Shown in pieces: positions 1 through 7,700 of a stretch of 22,646 nucleotides of DNA. Position 1 is the first letter of the stretch. Every line of letters begins with the position of its first letter. The stretch lies in contig LOES01000162.1 in NCBI GenBank assembly GCA_001515955.1, positions 1 to 22,646 of the forward strand. The letters run 5' to 3'. The position numbers and the translations under genes were made by a program. The notes beneath the pieces were generated by a model that worked only from the letters and a program-made list of their open reading frames with translations, made no database searches and was not told the origin of the DNA. Source of the DNA: Clostridia bacterium BRH_c25. Lineage in GTDB: Bacteria; Bacillota_A; Clostridia; Lutisporales; Lutisporaceae.

Positions 1-604
1 CCATGCATTCACAGCAGCAGTCTGTGCATATAAGGCACTGGCACAAGGAGCAAAGATCCGGTCCGGTGCTGTAACCTCTCCGGTTGTATACAGTGGACTG
101 ATACTGCCTGTTGGTATTCACTACCCTGTTTAAGGCATCCCTGAACTCATAGTTGCCTGGCTCCATATCCACAGCAGTTTTCAGGCTTGTAACCGCCTCA
201 TTATACCAGCCCCGTCTCATGAAAATCAAGCCTTTAAGATAATACCATTCCCCACCCCGGAAGCTGATATTGTTCAATATCTCTTCTGCAGCAGCCACGT
301 TGCCCATATTTACATATGCCCTTGCCTGATCATAGTAGCTTCTGCCTGCATCCTCCTGATTGTTCCTGTATCCCCGCTCCTCCTGCTGCCTGCTGCTTCT
401 GATTCCGCCCTGAGCCTCCGCTTTTTTCATAAGGTAATCATAAGCCTCGTTTATCTCTTTAAGCTTCTCTTCAGCCAGATCAGACAGGGGATTATTCTGG
501 TACTGATCCGGATGGTACTTCTTGACCAGCTCCATGTATGCCCTTCTTATTCCTTCTGCATCTGTACCTTCCCTAATTCCCAATACTTCGTACGGATTTC
601 TCAT
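1..604 (-). CDS. J-domain (DnaJ-like) protein with TPR-like region and Cys-rich tail, partial
   Basis: Read on the minus strand from ATG at 604-602; the 3' end lies outside the window, leaving about 201 codons. Residues 1-70 are a J-domain starting MRNPYEVLGI, with the Hsp70-stimulating HPD tripeptide at 31-33 (KKYHPDQY). A linker is followed by a TPR-like helical hairpin (about 110-150, containing YYLKGLIFMRRGWYNEA). The last visible stretch is very Cys-rich (CSLCQCLICTDCCCECM, nine Cys in 17 residues) and may bind metal. It is not canonical DnaJ: no G/F region or CxxCxGxG repeats are visible. The likely role, inferred from the J-domain, is a co-chaperone that directs DnaK to a specific client. 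The start lies inside the end of the upstream DUF5685 gene (32 bp overlap), so the two are probably translationally coupled; AAGGAG lies about 11 nt upstream. Confidence 0.85.
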   Translation of the reverse strand, partial: MRNPYEVLGIREGTDAEGIRRAYMELVKKYHPDQYQNNPLSDLAEEKLKEINEAYDYLMKKAEAQGGIRSSRQQEERGYRNNQEDAGRSYYDQARAYVNMGNVAAAEEILNNISFRGGEWYYLKGLIFMRRGWYNEAVTSLKTAVDMEPGNYEFRDALNRVVNTNRQYQSTVYNRRGYSTGPDLCSLCQCLICTDCCCECM

Positions 605-1487
605 CTCTCTCGCAACTCCTTTTTTCGCTGGTAATGCAGCTCAATACTTTCTCTGTTTTGCCGTATAGGCCTTCATAAAGAATGTTGTCAATTATCCCTT
701 TATTTTTCAGCTTAAGCAGCTCTATTGAACCCGTTGTCTGCGACAGTGCCTGAAGAAGATTTATCCTGACCTCATCTTCAATGCCGGACTTAAAGGCTTT
801 GACATCCTGATTGTCATATTTGTATTGTTGAAGCAGAGGATTATAGCTTCCACTTTTAATATCCTTTTCAATATCATCAAAAGCATCAATCAAATAAATC
901 CATTTTCCAAGATTGTAGCCTATCCAGCCAAGTATCCTGGATACAGACTGGTCATCGCCCCTGTAGCCTGCTGCAAGCAGTTGGCTCAACATATTTGCAA
1001 AAGGCTCTGCCGCTTCATCCATCGAGCTGCATTTCTGCTCCTCCAATAATACCTGGGCAGTAATCGAAGCTGCAATAATTTCGTCAAGATGTTTATTCCC
1101 TGATGCAGCATTATTATAGCCTCTTTGGAAGGCCAGCTTTGCCAGCCTTGGAAGCAAGCCTCCTTCATCCCTTATGTTATCCTTCAATTTATAATACGTA
1201 AGCAGTACGTTAATGTCTGCCGCATAATCAATATGAGGACTTCCTTTTACTATCCATTTCTTTTTCACAGGATTGGCTATGCAGCTTTCTTTCTTAAGCA
1301 CCGGCACCTCATTATGAACGGATGACAGCAGCAAACCCAGAAAAACAGAATCATAATTAAGTGCAAATCTGGAAAGTGTCCCAAAGCTTCTGCCCATTGA
1401 CTTGCACAAGCCGCAGTAATAGCCCCTGAACATTTCATATTCCTTCATCTTAAGCTCCGGCTTATCCGGCATTATATATCCAAACAT
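573..1487 (-). CDS. DUF5685 family protein
   Basis: A 304-residue protein starting MFGYIMPDKPELKMKEYE, the N-terminal signature I associate with DUF5685, a family of unknown function in Clostridia. C25 and C28 (YYCGLCKSM) form a CxxC pair, and C69 follows in KKESCIANP. The rest is predicted mostly helical, with no signal peptide or convincing membrane segment. ATG at 1487 has AGGAG five nt upstream and a near-consensus extended -10 box 31 nt before it. It is the first gene of a two-gene unit with the Cys-rich J-domain gene, which it overlaps by 32 bp. The linkage suggests the two act together, perhaps on a metal- or thiol-dependent client, but that is inference only. Family assignment is from memory of the N-terminal pattern. 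Confidence 0.8.
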   Translation of the reverse strand: MFGYIMPDKPELKMKEYEMFRGYYCGLCKSMGRSFGTLSRFALNYDSVFLGLLLSSVHNEVPVLKKESCIANPVKKKWIVKGSPHIDYAADINVLLTYYKLKDNIRDEGGLLPRLAKLAFQRGYNNAASGNKHLDEIIAASITAQVLLEEQKCSSMDEAAEPFANMLSQLLAAGYRGDDQSVSRILGWIGYNLGKWIYLIDAFDDIEKDIKSGSYNPLLQQYKYDNQDVKAFKSGIEDEVRINLLQALSQTTGSIELLKLKNKGIIDNILYEGLYGKTEKVLSCITSEKRSCERDEKSVRSIGN

Positions 1488-1517
1488 GTATACTCCTTAT
1501 TAGTGACTTTAGGTATT

Positions 1518-1523
1518 ATTATA
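1518..1523 (-). promoter_or_regulatory. Extended -10 promoter for the DUF5685-J-domain operon
   Basis: On the minus strand TGTTATAAT gives a TGn extended -10 (TATAAT at 1523-1518). Transcription would start near 1511, about 24 nt before the start codon. The matching -35 position is poor (TTTTGC at 17 bp), which is tolerable for an extended -10 promoter. The end of the upstream repeat element lies about 40 bp away. Confidence 0.5.
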
Positions 1524-1564
1524 ACATATTAAAATAAGCGGCAAAACTAATGTGTGCCCTGTCT

Positions 1565-1740
1565 TACTAGTTACGCGTTTCGGGTTTCGCGTTACGCGTA
1601 TTTAGCATATCCTCCGAAGTCTTTTAAACAATCCTTTGACCCTGACCTAAAGTGGACGACCACTGGTCGTCCCTACACCCCCCAGCGCCTATCCCAGGCA
1701 CGCGCGCAACCCGTAACGCGTAACTCGCAACCATCCCTAT
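1565..1740. repeat. Intergenic element with GTTACGCG-type inverted arms (element A)
   Basis: The whole gap between the UvrD-like gene and the DUF5685 promoter is one structured element. Its arms, 1569-1591 and 1703-1725, are inverted complements over 23 nt with two mismatches, and look like degenerate iterations of GTTACGCG. Between them lie CCTCCGAAG (1611-1619), a 19-bp palindrome (1654-1672) and CGCCTATCCC (1686-1695); just outside the right arm is CTATAGGAATACC. The CCTCCGAAG, CCTATnCC and AGGAATACC blocks occur in the same order in the reverse complement of the element at 19932-20053, although the arms are different words. No ORF inside looks coding. The 62-codon plus-strand frame here has no convincing ribosome binding site and is made of repeat sequence. 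Confidence 0.65.
1654..1672. repeat. 19-bp perfect palindrome inside element A
   Basis: GGACGACCACTGGTCGTCC has 9-bp arms around a single central base. Followed by CTACACCC, it resembles a short dispersed repeat module that I recall in several Firmicute genomes (GGGCGACC...GGTCGCCC type), here embedded in the larger element. It has no T-tract, so it is not a simple terminator. Confidence 0.6.
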
Positions 1741-1755
1741 AGGAATACCCCAAAG

Positions 1756-3870
1756 TTATATATACTTCAACGGGCAAAAAGCCTTTGAGAATACCTTTGC
1801 GCCGTAGACCTCAAATTCCACCGTAATATTGGCTTCATCCCCGCCTATTACTATCCCTTGTCCATATTTCTCGTGATATACCTTCACTTTGTCTTCAAGC
1901 TCAGGTGCAGCTGCCTCTTTATCCGCCTCTGCCTGCTTGACATCCATATGGGCCTTTATCTCACGGCGAAGCCCGGAAAGATTTGCCCCACGGCTCACAA
2001 AATCCTCACTGTCAATGAGCTCCGGAGGAATCATCCTTAGATACGGACTGGGTATCCCATATACCCCATACTCATCAGAATTGGTGTGGTAGGAAATTTC
2101 CAGAAAATCCTTTGCTCTTGTAAGCCCCACAAAAAACAGCCTTTTTTCCTCCTCTTCCTCTCCCGGTGTCCTGGCGGGTATAGGTATCAACCCAAGATTG
2201 GCGGCAGAAATAAATACATGCTTGAATTCAAGACCCTTCGATGCATGCAGAGTCATAAGCTTCACTGTGTTGCCGTCCTTCCCTGTCCCTCCTCCGGGAA
2301 TCCGGCTCCCATACAGCGCGGAGTTATTAAGATATTCCTTGATACCGTCAAATAATTCCTTATTGGTATTTTCCAGATATGCCTTTATATCCTCCAGGAA
2401 AGACATTACTCTTTCTCTATCCTCATTATAGGTAATAGCGGTAGGCATCAGCCATGCACCCAGATCAAAGTATTCAAAAATCCTTGCCATATCTTTTTCA
2501 ATATTGGTACTGCACCATTCCTTAAAGTCAATTGCTTTCTTCACTATCTCCATATTCGGATTGTTATCCGCTTTTGTACTGCCGATTACCTCTTTTATCT
2601 TCTTTTTTGACATGCCCGGACCGTATCTTCTGTCACCAAGAACATATGTCATGCTGTCCTGGTCATTGGGATTTACTGCTGCTTTCAGAAGCCTTACAAG
2701 CCAATACAGCACAGGTATGTCCCGGAGAGTCCTCTTTAAGGAAACCTCATGGGGTACTCCATATTTCTCAAATACATCCTTGAATACTTCAGACTGCTTC
2801 TGCTTTCTATATAAAACTGCTATGTCTCCGTACTTTAAACCATCCTTTACAAAACCTTTGATCCTGTCGCAAAGATATAAGGCTTCATTGAAGGTATTAT
2901 GGTGCTTCTTCACCACAATAGGCCTGCCTTGATCCCTTATCCCTGATATTAGCTGTCCCGGCTCAAGAAATGCCTTTGCAGCATCCAATATGGTGGTGGT
3001 AGACCGGTAGTTTATGGGAAGTGTCAGTTCGTTCCCGCCGTATGCTTTCCTGAACTCACCGAAAATATCCTTCCTGCTGCCTCTCCAGGTATATATCACC
3101 TGATTGGGATCACCAACAGCAAATATATGGGTCTTTTCTTTCTTCATCCGCTGAATAAGCTCAAGCTGACGGTCATCACTGTCCTGGAATTCATCAATTA
3201 TTATCCATTTTGGAGAATACTCATGTCTTCGCAATAATACAGTGGCGTTTTCTATCAAATCATCGAACTCCATTGCATTGCAGCGTTTTTTTTCAGCCTC
3301 CAGGAGTCTTATGAACTCAGCCAGGTCATCATCGTGCTTCATATTTCCGTAAAGAAGCTTCCCCTGCCTGTACTGCTCGATTCTTTTTCTTATCTTGTTC
3401 TTGTATTTCAAAGCCAGACTGTTTTCATTCATCACCCGCTCATACAGCTCCAGCATTTCATCTGCATCATAGACAGAAAAACCGCTGGTATATCCAAGCT
3501 CAGATACAGGAAGCACAGAAGAGAGAAGAGTCCTGCATACTCCGTGAAAGGTCCCGAAAAAACGCAGCTCCTCTTCCTTTATGCTTTTATTCTTTTCCCT
3601 TATACGCAACTTTATCTCTTCCGCTGCCTTATTGGTAAAGGTAAGCACCACCATGCTCTCAAGGGGTACCCCTTTGACAAAGTGCAGATACAATATCTTG
3701 TAAATCAATACTGTAGTTTTTCCACTGCCCACCTGGGCATTCAGAAGCAGCACCCTGTTGTGGTCCAATACAGCGGCTTGCTGATACTCGTTCAACTTAT
3801 CCATATCCTGAAAAAGCTCTTGAAGCGGCTGCTTATCCTGCCCTTCAAGCTTTTTATACAAATTCTCCAT
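1756..3870 (-). CDS. UvrD/PcrA-like superfamily 1A DNA helicase
   Basis: ATP-dependent DNA helicase, probably 3'-5', acting in repair. With ATG at 3870-3868 it has 704 residues, near the usual 700-750 for UvrD/PcrA. Motifs appear in order: Q-like NEYQQAAV, Walker A VGSGKTTVL (about 47-55), TFTNKAAEEI (Ia), Walker B DEFQD (226-230), VGDPNQVIYTWRGS (III), LPINYRST (IV), LMTLHASKGLEFKHVFI (V) and FVGLTRAKDFL (VI). The tail YGQGIVIGGDEANITVEFEVYGAKVF is the Tudor-like C-terminal fold of PcrA-type enzymes. No nuclease domain is seen. A GTG at 3882 would add four residues, but AGGTGG at 3884-3879 lies 8 nt from ATG 3870 and overlaps the GTG, so I prefer the ATG. The gene begins within 15 nt of the stop of the MrfA-like gene, hence one operon. 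It appears to be a divergent paralogue rather than housekeeping PcrA. Confidence 0.93.
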   Translation of the reverse strand: MENLYKKLEGQDKQPLQELFQDMDKLNEYQQAAVLDHNRVLLLNAQVGSGKTTVLIYKILYLHFVKGVPLESMVVLTFTNKAAEEIKLRIREKNKSIKEEELRFFGTFHGVCRTLLSSVLPVSELGYTSGFSVYDADEMLELYERVMNENSLALKYKNKIRKRIEQYRQGKLLYGNMKHDDDLAEFIRLLEAEKKRCNAMEFDDLIENATVLLRRHEYSPKWIIIDEFQDSDDRQLELIQRMKKEKTHIFAVGDPNQVIYTWRGSRKDIFGEFRKAYGGNELTLPINYRSTTTILDAAKAFLEPGQLISGIRDQGRPIVVKKHHNTFNEALYLCDRIKGFVKDGLKYGDIAVLYRKQKQSEVFKDVFEKYGVPHEVSLKRTLRDIPVLYWLVRLLKAAVNPNDQDSMTYVLGDRRYGPGMSKKKIKEVIGSTKADNNPNMEIVKKAIDFKEWCSTNIEKDMARIFEYFDLGAWLMPTAITYNEDRERVMSFLEDIKAYLENTNKELFDGIKEYLNNSALYGSRIPGGGTGKDGNTVKLMTLHASKGLEFKHVFISAANLGLIPIPARTPGEEEEEKRLFFVGLTRAKDFLEISYHTNSDEYGVYGIPSPYLRMIPPELIDSEDFVSRGANLSGLRREIKAHMDVKQAEADKEAAAPELEDKVKVYHEKYGQGIVIGGDEANITVEFEVYGAKVFSKAFCPLKYI

Positions 3871-3878
3871 ATTAGGCT

Positions 3879-3884
3879 CCACCT
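3879..3884 (-). promoter_or_regulatory. Ribosome binding site that decides the UvrD-like start
   Basis: AGGTGG on the minus strand overlaps the TAG stop of the upstream helicase and sits 8 nt before ATG 3870. It would lie on top of the alternative GTG at 3882, arguing against that start. Confidence 0.6.
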
Positions 3885-6522
3885 ACTTTGTTAAATCGTC
3901 ATATCTTCTCATTATCTTTTCACTTATATCTCCCGGGGTTTTGTCCAGTACCTTTACACTTATATCAAAACCGGCCGGTACCACAATATATCTCTTTATG
4001 GTATTCACCAGCCTACGCTTGTTGGAAGGGTCCAATATCCATTCCTCATAAAACTTGAAGTCGGTAACTATATTAAGCAGTGAGCCGGACACCTCGACAT
4101 TGTCTATTGTGCTTAGGAAGCTGTTCATGTACTCACCCTTGGACCTCAGGAAACGCACAAATTCATTCCATCTTGCAGGCAGCTCCTGAAGCCTGCACAT
4201 ATGCTCGATAACTATCCTGGGAGCCTTTTCTGCCTGCTTTATGCCCTCCGGCGCCTTTGCTTCCTTCAGCATGCACTGAAGTCCCCAGTGTACCAGCTTC
4301 TTATCCAGATGATAATCCCCTACGCAAGCCGGGCAGCCATCCTCGCAGCTGCAGTTTTCCACCAGCTGCACCGCTTCCTCCAGTATGTCCTGGGCATAGT
4401 CATAGGCCTTCTCGGAAAAACCAAGCCCCCCGGGATATAGATCATATATAAGTATATGGGATTTCTTCACTTCTCCCTGCTCGGTCTTGGTATTGAAGAC
4501 TGTAGCAGATAGGTCCTCAAGGGTTGACATTGTCCTTCTCATTGAAGCGGAAAGCAGGCTATGCTTTATCCCATTATAATAGTTATATTGTGTATAGGAG
4601 TTGAATACCCTGTCCACCTCATCATCTACGGTAAACCACAGGCCTTCAGTCTCTATCTCCTGGAAAAGAGGTAGAGTGATCCTCTCAAAACCAAGATTCT
4701 GATGGTTGTGGAACTGTACCATCTTATATGCCGGTATGGCTTCCTTTACCTTCACATCTCCGAAGCTGGCCTCCGTCCTCTTAATTGCGCGGGCTTTAAA
4801 TTCCCTCAGAACATTTACGTCAGTCTCAACAAAGGGAACTGTGAAATAATTCATATCCACCGGAAAAACGTGGGCAATCCTGTTTACAAGGTCAAGGTTT
4901 TCTACCATGTACTGCATGCTGTCATGAATATAAATCGCCTTGGGATGCACCTCGTGGAAGGCTAGATACTCATCCATTTCGGTAATCACCATGCCGTTCA
5001 TCTTGTTCACTACCTTGTAGGTCTTATTGTTTATATTCCTCAGGTTATAATCCCCTGCCGGAAACTCATTCCCCGTCCAGCTGTAGCTGCCACCCTCATT
5101 CTTCAGCTCCTTTGCCTGTATCAGCACAGGCACTATCTCTCCAAGGTCGGGAAAAACCGCGGCATCATCAAGGGACAAAGGCAGCTCGGCTGCTGCAGCC
5201 CTTACATGAGCCAGTTGTATAAAAAGATTATTCTTGTCAATTACTGCGTTCTCCACAGCGGTATCAAAAAGCCAGCCGCTGTTTATTGCAAGATACTGGT
5301 CATTGGGTGTAACATCAAGTATCAGAATTCCAAAGGCTTTTCCACCCCTTCTCCCGGCTCTGCCCAGCTGCTGCCAGAAAGAAGCCTTTGTCCCCGGGAA
5401 TCCCGCCTCAACAACTATATCCAGCTTGCCTATATCAATTCCCAGTTCAAGAGCATTGGTGGACACCACCCCTGCAAGCTTACCTGATGCCAGCTTTGTT
5501 TCAATTTCTTTCCTTTCCTCAGGAGTATATCCGCCTCTATAACCGGCTACCAGGTGGGACAGATTCCTCCCCAGGGCAGGCTTATCGTCCAGATTGGACA
5601 ACTTATCCCTTACCTCCTTAAGAACCACCTCAACCTCTCTCCTGGTCTTGCAGAAGGTGATGAACTTCACATCCTGATCCACCAGCGTGGGTATAAGCTC
5701 GGAAGCTTCCGCCTCCGGCGTCCTTCTATATTGAGTATCCCTCACCAGAGGCGGCTGCCAGAAGTATACCGTTTTTTCGCTTGAAGGGGAGCCGTCCTTA
5801 TCTATATGTACGAATTCCTTGCCGCAGATGTTTACAGCCAGCTCCACAGGATTGGCAATTGTTGCAGAGCTGCAAAGGAACTGGGGTGAGCTTTTATAAT
5901 AACTGCATATTCTTCCCAGCCTTCTCATTATATTTGCCATATGTGAGCCGAACGCACCCCTGTAATAATGAAGCTCATCAATAACAAGAAAATTCAACCG
6001 TGAGAATATATGGTTGAAACCGAATACACTGTGGTTGGTCAGGAAGGATGAATTAAGCATTTCAGGATTGGTAAGTATTATATTTGCATTCTTCCTGATT
6101 CTTGACCGCTCACTTGTAGGAGTGTCACCGTCATATATGCCTGCCTGTATTTTTTTAGGTCCGAAATACTCCAATACCGGTACAAGGTTTCTATACTGGT
6201 CATGAGCCAATGCCTTTGTGGGATACAGGAATATTGCCCTGGTGGTCGGGTCCTCCAATATTTTCTGCACCACAGGAAGCAAAAAGCTCAGGGTCTTCCC
6301 GCTGGAGGTGGCAGTTGTAATGACCAGATTCTTACCCTTGAGAGCCTCTTCAAACATCTCACCCTGATGACAATAAAGCTTATCCATTCCCTGGCTTCTG
6401 AGATATTCGCAAAGCTCCGGAACCAAAGGCTCAGGGAAATCCGTCAAAACCGGACTCCTGGCATTTATTGTTTTTGACGCTATTATCCTGCTATTGAATT
6501 CACCCAGGTTTAAAAAATTCAC
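3883..6522 (-). CDS. MrfA/YprA-type DEAD/DEAH-box helicase with C-terminal zinc (DUF1998) domain
   Basis: Superfamily 2 helicase of the MrfA (YprA) group; the Bacillus subtilis relative acts in repair of mitomycin-type DNA lesions. With GTG at 6522 it has 879 residues. Motifs in order: TATSSGKT (Walker A, 70-77), FLYPTKALAHDQ (Ia), TNPEML, DELHYYRGAFGSH (II, from 182), CSSATIANP (III), TFCKTRREVE (IV), VVSTNALELGIDIGKLD (V), QLGRAGRRG (VI). A C-terminal Cys cluster, CSCEDGCPACVGDYH (around 715-735), matches the four-Cys zinc site of DUF1998. A longer frame to ATG 6606 exists, but AGGGGG at 6535-6530 lies 7 nt from GTG 6522 and family alignment favours VNFLNLGEF as the N-terminus. It is followed at once by the UvrD-like gene; the B. 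subtilis partner MrfB (exonuclease) is not next to it. Confidence 0.93.
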   Translation of the reverse strand: MNFLNLGEFNSRIIASKTINARSPVLTDFPEPLVPELCEYLRSQGMDKLYCHQGEMFEEALKGKNLVITTATSSGKTLSFLLPVVQKILEDPTTRAIFLYPTKALAHDQYRNLVPVLEYFGPKKIQAGIYDGDTPTSERSRIRKNANIILTNPEMLNSSFLTNHSVFGFNHIFSRLNFLVIDELHYYRGAFGSHMANIMRRLGRICSYYKSSPQFLCSSATIANPVELAVNICGKEFVHIDKDGSPSSEKTVYFWQPPLVRDTQYRRTPEAEASELIPTLVDQDVKFITFCKTRREVEVVLKEVRDKLSNLDDKPALGRNLSHLVAGYRGGYTPEERKEIETKLASGKLAGVVSTNALELGIDIGKLDIVVEAGFPGTKASFWQQLGRAGRRGGKAFGILILDVTPNDQYLAINSGWLFDTAVENAVIDKNNLFIQLAHVRAAAAELPLSLDDAAVFPDLGEIVPVLIQAKELKNEGGSYSWTGNEFPAGDYNLRNINNKTYKVVNKMNGMVITEMDEYLAFHEVHPKAIYIHDSMQYMVENLDLVNRIAHVFPVDMNYFTVPFVETDVNVLREFKARAIKRTEASFGDVKVKEAIPAYKMVQFHNHQNLGFERITLPLFQEIETEGLWFTVDDEVDRVFNSYTQYNYYNGIKHSLLSASMRRTMSTLEDLSATVFNTKTEQGEVKKSHILIYDLYPGGLGFSEKAYDYAQDILEEAVQLVENCSCEDGCPACVGDYHLDKKLVHWGLQCMLKEAKAPEGIKQAEKAPRIVIEHMCRLQELPARWNEFVRFLRSKGEYMNSFLSTIDNVEVSGSLLNIVTDFKFYEEWILDPSNKRRLVNTIKRYIVVPAGFDISVKVLDKTPGDISEKIMRRYDDLTK

Positions 6523-6529
6523 AGTCAAT

Positions 6530-6535
6530 CCCCCT
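6530..6535 (-). promoter_or_regulatory. Ribosome binding site deciding the GTG start of the MrfA-like gene
   Basis: AGGGGG on the minus strand, 7 nt upstream of GTG 6522-6520. The upstream ATG at 6606 has only weak purines before it, so the 28-residue extension is probably 5' leader. Confidence 0.6.
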
Positions 6536-6710
6536 ATGTAAATTTGCAAATTTGCATTTTTCGAACCGTTTTGAGTTTTTACATAAACATATGTTCTCAT
6601 ACTCATACTTATTTTATCAAATTAATATCACCTTGTATATAAATCCTACGAAGAAGACTGCATCAATTAGCTGCGATTCATAACATCAAGGGTTGACACT
6701 AAAGTTCTTC

Positions 6711-6746
6711 AAAAAACAGAAGACCCGGCTTAGGGGTCTTCTGTTT
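6711..6746 (-). terminator. Intrinsic terminator of the small P-loop gene
   Basis: The arms 6714-6726 and 6734-6746 form a 13-bp stem (AACAGAAGACCC against GGGTCTTCTGTT at its core) with a 7-nt loop. On the minus strand it is followed by six T. It lies 32 bp past the stop of the 6778-7188 gene and separates it from the helicase operon. Confidence 0.9.
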
Positions 6747-6777
6747 GTATGTGAAATTAAATTGTTTTCTTAGTCAA

Positions 6778-7188
6778 TTATATCAGATAGCTTTTGAGGA
6801 ATTCCGGTATTCCTTCTGCACTCCTACTGCAGCTTACCGTAAAGTCCACTCCGAAATTTTCATTGAGCTTTTCAAGGTTTTTAATGAATGTCTCAAGACA
6901 ATCGTCTTGAGCGTTGCTTACTATCTTCTGCCCGTCAATGAATATATTTTCTATGTCAAAATCTTGTGAAATAACCCCGCAGATAAATCCATAAAAGGAT
7001 TTTAGATTCTCCAGCTTGAATTCTCCTGTCTCAATAAGTCTTATGTTTCGGTTAAGGTCATAAATGCGGTTTCTGTCTCTGTCGATATAAACAACATTAC
7101 CATTTGATACTCTGTCCGATTCGTTAGCCATATCGATCATTCTTTTGGTTTTGCCTGAGCCTTTTACACCCAGAATAAACTTAACCAT
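6778..7188 (-). CDS. Small P-loop NTPase-like protein, function unknown
   Basis: A 136-residue protein starting MVKFILGVKGSGKTKRMIDMAN, with a Walker A loop at residues 7-14 (GVKGSGKT) and a possible Walker B strand, NIFIDG (about 80-85). No sensor or other NTPase domain is obvious. Small clostridial proteins like this are sometimes labelled PilT-like because of the P-loop, but there is no pilus gene nearby and the size is far below PilT, so I do not transfer that name. AAGGGGG lies about 8 nt before the ATG. It has its own promoter (7231-7259) and terminator (6711-6746), so it is a single-gene unit. It is probably a soluble nucleotide-binding protein. Confidence 0.8.
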   Translation of the reverse strand: MVKFILGVKGSGKTKRMIDMANESDRVSNGNVVYIDRDRNRIYDLNRNIRLIETGEFKLENLKSFYGFICGVISQDFDIENIFIDGQKIVSNAQDDCLETFIKNLEKLNENFGVDFTVSCSRSAEGIPEFLKSYLI

Positions 7189-7230
7189 ATTAATTACCCC
7201 CTTAATTATATTTTGATGGAGATTAATATA

Positions 7231-7259
7231 AAGATACTATAATATGATACATTTTTCAA
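7231..7259 (-). promoter_or_regulatory. Putative promoter of the small P-loop gene
   Basis: Minus strand TTGAAA (7259-7254), 17-bp spacer, TATCTT (7236-7231). The -35 matches consensus at five of six positions, the -10 at four of six. The predicted start lies about 35 nt before the gene. Confidence 0.4.
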
Positions 7260-7350
7260 TCTTAATATCGCTGAAAACTTCTAAATATTCTGTTTTTTAT
7301 AGGTTTTGCAGGTCCATTCCCATTATTTCAGATTATCTCATGCAGTATAA

Positions 7351-7478
7351 GTCGCTAGTCACTGGTCTCTGGTCTCTAGATTTCCAGGTATTCCTTATGG
7401 GTATAGCATGTGGTTGAGGTTTAGCCGGCCTTCGAAGGCTTGCCCCAATCTAGCGACTGGAGACTAGCGGCTAGTGAC
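7351..7478. repeat. Intergenic element with CTAGTCNC-type inverted arms (element B)
   Basis: The arms 7351-7380 and 7449-7478 are inverted complements at 23 of 30 positions and read as degenerate iterations of CTAGTCNC. The core holds GGTATTCCTTATGGGTATAG (7387-7406) and CCTTCGAAGG (7429-7438). The left core block is identical to one in element C at 19971-19989 and follows the same TCTCTAGATTTC. Five of the seven arm mismatches become G-U pairs in a plus-strand RNA, so it would fold better as RNA in that orientation. There is no ORF inside. It lies between the divergent P-loop and nhaC genes. Confidence 0.8.
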
Positions 7479-7481
7479 TTA

Positions 7482-7505
7482 ATGTGCTCATAGGGCACAT
7501 TTTAT
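7482..7505 (+). terminator. Short hairpin with T-run beside element B
   Basis: ATGTGC (7482-7487) and GCACAT (7495-7500) form a 6-bp stem with a 7-nt loop, followed by TTTTAT. No plus-strand gene ends here, so if it is a terminator it would end a transcript starting in or before element B. Confidence 0.35.
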
Positions 7506-7515
7506 AGCCATCCAG

Positions 7516-7572
7516 AATATGATAAAAATGCAAAATATTCGTTTTTCATATTATTAGCATTTTTACGATATT
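7516..7572. repeat. AT-rich 16-bp inverted repeat upstream of the first nhaC promoter
   Basis: 7516-7531 and 7557-7572 are inverted complements at 14 of 16 positions (AATATnnTAAAAATGC) with a 25-nt loop. It ends about 90 bp upstream of the nhaC -35 box. It could be a regulator site or a chance AT-rich fold. The remainder of 7573-7660 is AT-rich with nothing else I can support. Confidence 0.4.
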
Positions 7573-7665
7573 TATTATACATTATGATAAAAATATATTG
7601 TAAGAAAGTATTTTTGTATGACAGTTATCATGAAATTTTATTAATATTACTGTATATTTTTTCTA

Positions 7666-7694
7666 TTTACATAAATTTATTATTTTGAGATAAT
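7666..7694 (+). promoter_or_regulatory. Promoter of the first nhaC gene
   Basis: TTTACA (7666-7671), 17-bp spacer, GATAAT (7689-7694) preceded by TGA, an extended -10. The arrangement TATTTACA...TTTTGAGATAATAT recurs upstream of the second nhaC at 9434-9462 with the same spacer length, which makes both calls stronger than either alone. Confidence 0.75.
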
Positions 7695-7700
7695 ATAGTC

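Noticed and set aside
1554..1742. 62-codon plus-strand frame in element A
   Set aside because: It is composed of the inverted arms and palindrome; no ribosome binding site and no protein-like composition.
2504..2932. 142-codon plus-strand frame inside the UvrD-like gene
   Set aside because: It is antisense to well-conserved helicase motifs, so it is a shadow frame.
6523..6606. 28-residue N-terminal extension of the MrfA-like helicase
   Set aside because: The GTG at 6522 has a well-spaced AGGGGG, and the extension does not look like part of the family domain.
6692..6697. TTGACA on the plus strand as a promoter
   Set aside because: There is no -10 box at a proper distance and no plus-strand gene downstream; the P-loop terminator follows instead.
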